NCBI GenBank assembly: GCA_004369085.1
Contig: ML210503.1
Coordinates: 1-20,043 of the forward strand
Length of the DNA stretch: 20,043 nucleotides
Source of the DNA: Coprinopsis marcescibilis
Taxonomy: Eukaryota; Basidiomycota; Agaricomycetes; Agaricales; Psathyrellaceae
Direction: 5' to 3'
Shown here: one piece after another, positions 18,573 through 20,043 of the stretch
How positions within the stretch are numbered: position 1 is the first letter of the stretch
Layout of the letters: each line of letters begins with the position of its first letter
Program-made: the position numbers and the translations under genes
The notes under the pieces: generated by a model
What the model was told of the DNA's origin: nothing
Database searches by the model: none
Seen by the model: the letters and a program-made list of their open reading frames with translations, nothing else

Positions 18573-19806
18573 CTACACCTCAATAGAATAAGCTTCAGAC
18601 GCAGGCTCAGTTTCGAACTCGTCCGCAGAGTATTCATCGTCAATGTTGGTCAAGATATCCCGAGTGGAGTACGAGTTTTCTGGACTTGAATGCATTTCGG
18701 CAAGCCCTCGGGCACTGTGCTCCTCCATTTGCGTCGTGGATGTCTCATCAGCTGGCACATCCCTTGGCGGACTTGGAGTAAACCTGGATATGCGCAGCAA
18801 ATGATCACGAGCTCTGTGCAAGCTCTGTAGCCGCTCTGTCTTTCTACGAAGTCGAGCGATCTCAGCTTCGAAGCACAGTCACTTTGCGCATTTGTGGATG
18901 TGTGGGAATGTGGCTCTGGGCATGATGATTTGGCACCCAGTGCACTGAACAAACAGCAACCAGAAAGTGTCTTCCATTAATCCCTCCCATACAAGGGCAT
19001 CGATCTTCTCTGGAAGTTCATCCATCTTGCCGTAGTTCTCCTGGATAAGCCCTGTGATTGACTATGTTAGCAGTTGGGAGGTGGTTTAAAGCAAGCAACG
19101 TACGCCTTTTAGTTCCCCTACAAATAATACCAGGAGAAGCTTGGTACAGCCCAAGGTCGTTATTATCAATGTAATCCAGGTCAGAAATATATGCTAGCTC
19201 ATGAGCCGACAATGGAGTGTCTGAATTAGTGTGTTAGTCAATTCCGGATGCATTGAGTGAAATTGAAGGAACACTCACCTCGTTTTTTGTAGTATCTCAA
19301 GTGCATGAGAGGAAGGGTGTAGAACCATTCTAAGCTGACTAGAAGTCTGAATGTCCAAGAGAAGGACTTACTGAAGTATCCGCAGTGATTTTGAGCGCAT
19401 TGAACAGCATATTGTCCATTCAGGGGGTGTCGGCCATATTGAACCTTCGGGGCAACCTGAACAAGGCCAATCCCGGTTTCAGTGTAAATCTCAGCATCAG
19501 ATCCTTTCTTCAGGGCAGGGCATAGGCAGCATGGAGCTTGAAACTCATGAGTTTGACGATGGTTTTCGAGCTTGCATGGTGGAACCCTTTGTCCTTCAAC
19601 AGTACATGGCCTGAAAGAATATAAATATCATTTGAGTGCCCCATATCTAGGCTTTCATAAATTTACCAGTTCCAAGGGACCAAGTTGCCAGGACTGGGCT
19701 TCCAGTGTAGGATGGTGGGCACCAAGAACTTGGTTGACAATTGAGCTGCTTGAATCCGACGAAAGTAGTGAGAAAGCGCCAGCGCAATCTTATTCTGTGA
19801 CGACAT
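18573..19806 (-). CDS. Cysteine-rich/zinc-finger coiled-coil protein, unidentified, one in-frame TGA
   Basis: Five exons: 19806-19667, 19610-19372, 19329-19279, 19220-19104 and 19051-18573, with GT-AG introns of 42-58 nt and matching phases. The start ATG lies in CACCATGTC. The N-terminal half carries paired cysteines (CTVEG...PPCK, CCLCP, QCAQNHCGYF, the last resembling a GRF-like finger). The second half has a C2HC-type motif, QCTGCQIIMPRATFPHIHKC (C219, C222, H233/H235, C237). A predicted coiled coil (FEAEIARLRRKTERLQSLHR) and an acidic, Ser/Glu-rich tail follow. A TGA at 18881-18879 (codon 240) sits between the zinc motif and the coiled coil, and the frame stays open for 101 codons after it. 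The product is either a 239-residue truncated protein or the gene is newly disrupted; undamaged length would be 341. Family and function are unknown; transposon association is possible. Confidence 0.6.
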
Positions 19807-20043
19807 GGTGAAAATCCGTGGAAAGAGTGTTCCGAACGACTTGGAGTGGATGGTTCAAGGGGTAAGTTGCCAGTGGGTCATTGACAAACATGTTTATATA
19901 GGCGCCAGGCACCAACACTCTCAAAGTAACCAGTCGATACTGATCCAAGTCCTTTCTCTAATCTGGGTCAGAAAGCACATAACACCTCGTATTGGTCACA
20001 GAGACCGCCCCTTTATGGCTTCTTGTCGCTAACATGCAACCTC
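19807..20043. other. 5' flank of the cysteine-rich gene
   Basis: Upstream region of the minus-strand gene. A plus-strand ATG at 19805 overlaps the minus-strand start codon at the palindrome CATG and opens MVKIRGKSVPNDLEWMVQG before a GTAAGT. This could be exon 1 of a divergent gene that runs out of the window, but no continuation is convincing. Confidence 0.3.

Noticed and set aside
19805..20032. Plus-strand 75-codon frame as a complete gene
   Set aside because: Only the first 19 residues before GTAAGT look protein-like. The rest reads through probable intron, and the true continuation lies outside or is absent.
1..20043. CRISPR array, bacterial operon or phage content
   Set aside because: No spaced direct repeats with unique spacers. 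The genes contain many spliceosomal introns, so the DNA is eukaryotic.

Overview
This window looks like nuclear DNA of a basidiomycete fungus, probably an Agaricomycete. Every gene that can be reconstructed has several short introns of about 42-105 nt with GTRNGT-like donors, and the gene families are typical of mushroom genomes: a NACHT-ankyrin NLR, alpha-kinases with cysteine-rich N-termini, and basidiomycete integrase-core proteins. All gene models were spliced by eye from reading frames and splice-site logic. No database search was possible.

Layout. 1-858 holds no supported gene. 859-1579 is a 721-bp non-autonomous hAT-type element with a perfect 8-bp target duplication. 2098-8031 is a 5.9-kb element with 218-bp terminal inverted repeats (TIRs) and a 7-bp duplication (GACAGAG). 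It carries two divergent genes, each reading outward toward its own TIR: a DDE integrase-core gene on the minus strand (two in-frame stops) and an alpha-kinase gene on the plus strand (12 exons). Their shared promoter region holds a 27-bp x4 tandem repeat. 8650-8883 is a frameshifted RecQ-like helicase remnant. 9632-13139 (minus) is an intact seven-exon NLR of about 1064 aa. 13751-15507 is a second, 1.76-kb element whose ends also begin TAC(G/A)GT. Inside it are only the 3' ends of an alpha-kinase (minus) and an integrase-core gene (plus), again reading outward, joined back to back at about 14637. 16564-17294 is a decayed coiled-coil gene. 18573-19806 (minus) is a five-exon cysteine-rich/zinc-finger gene with one in-frame TGA.

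Main point. Two independently diverged TIR elements in one window share the same architecture: TIR, alpha-kinase and integrase-core back to back, TIR. The second is an internal-deletion derivative. This suggests a family of basidiomycete DNA transposons that carry an alpha-kinase next to their putative DDE integrase. I do not recognise it as a described superfamily. The copies here look inactive: TIR differences are almost all transitions, and most premature stops are explained by C-to-T changes at CGA or CAA codons. The NLR gene between the two elements is intact.
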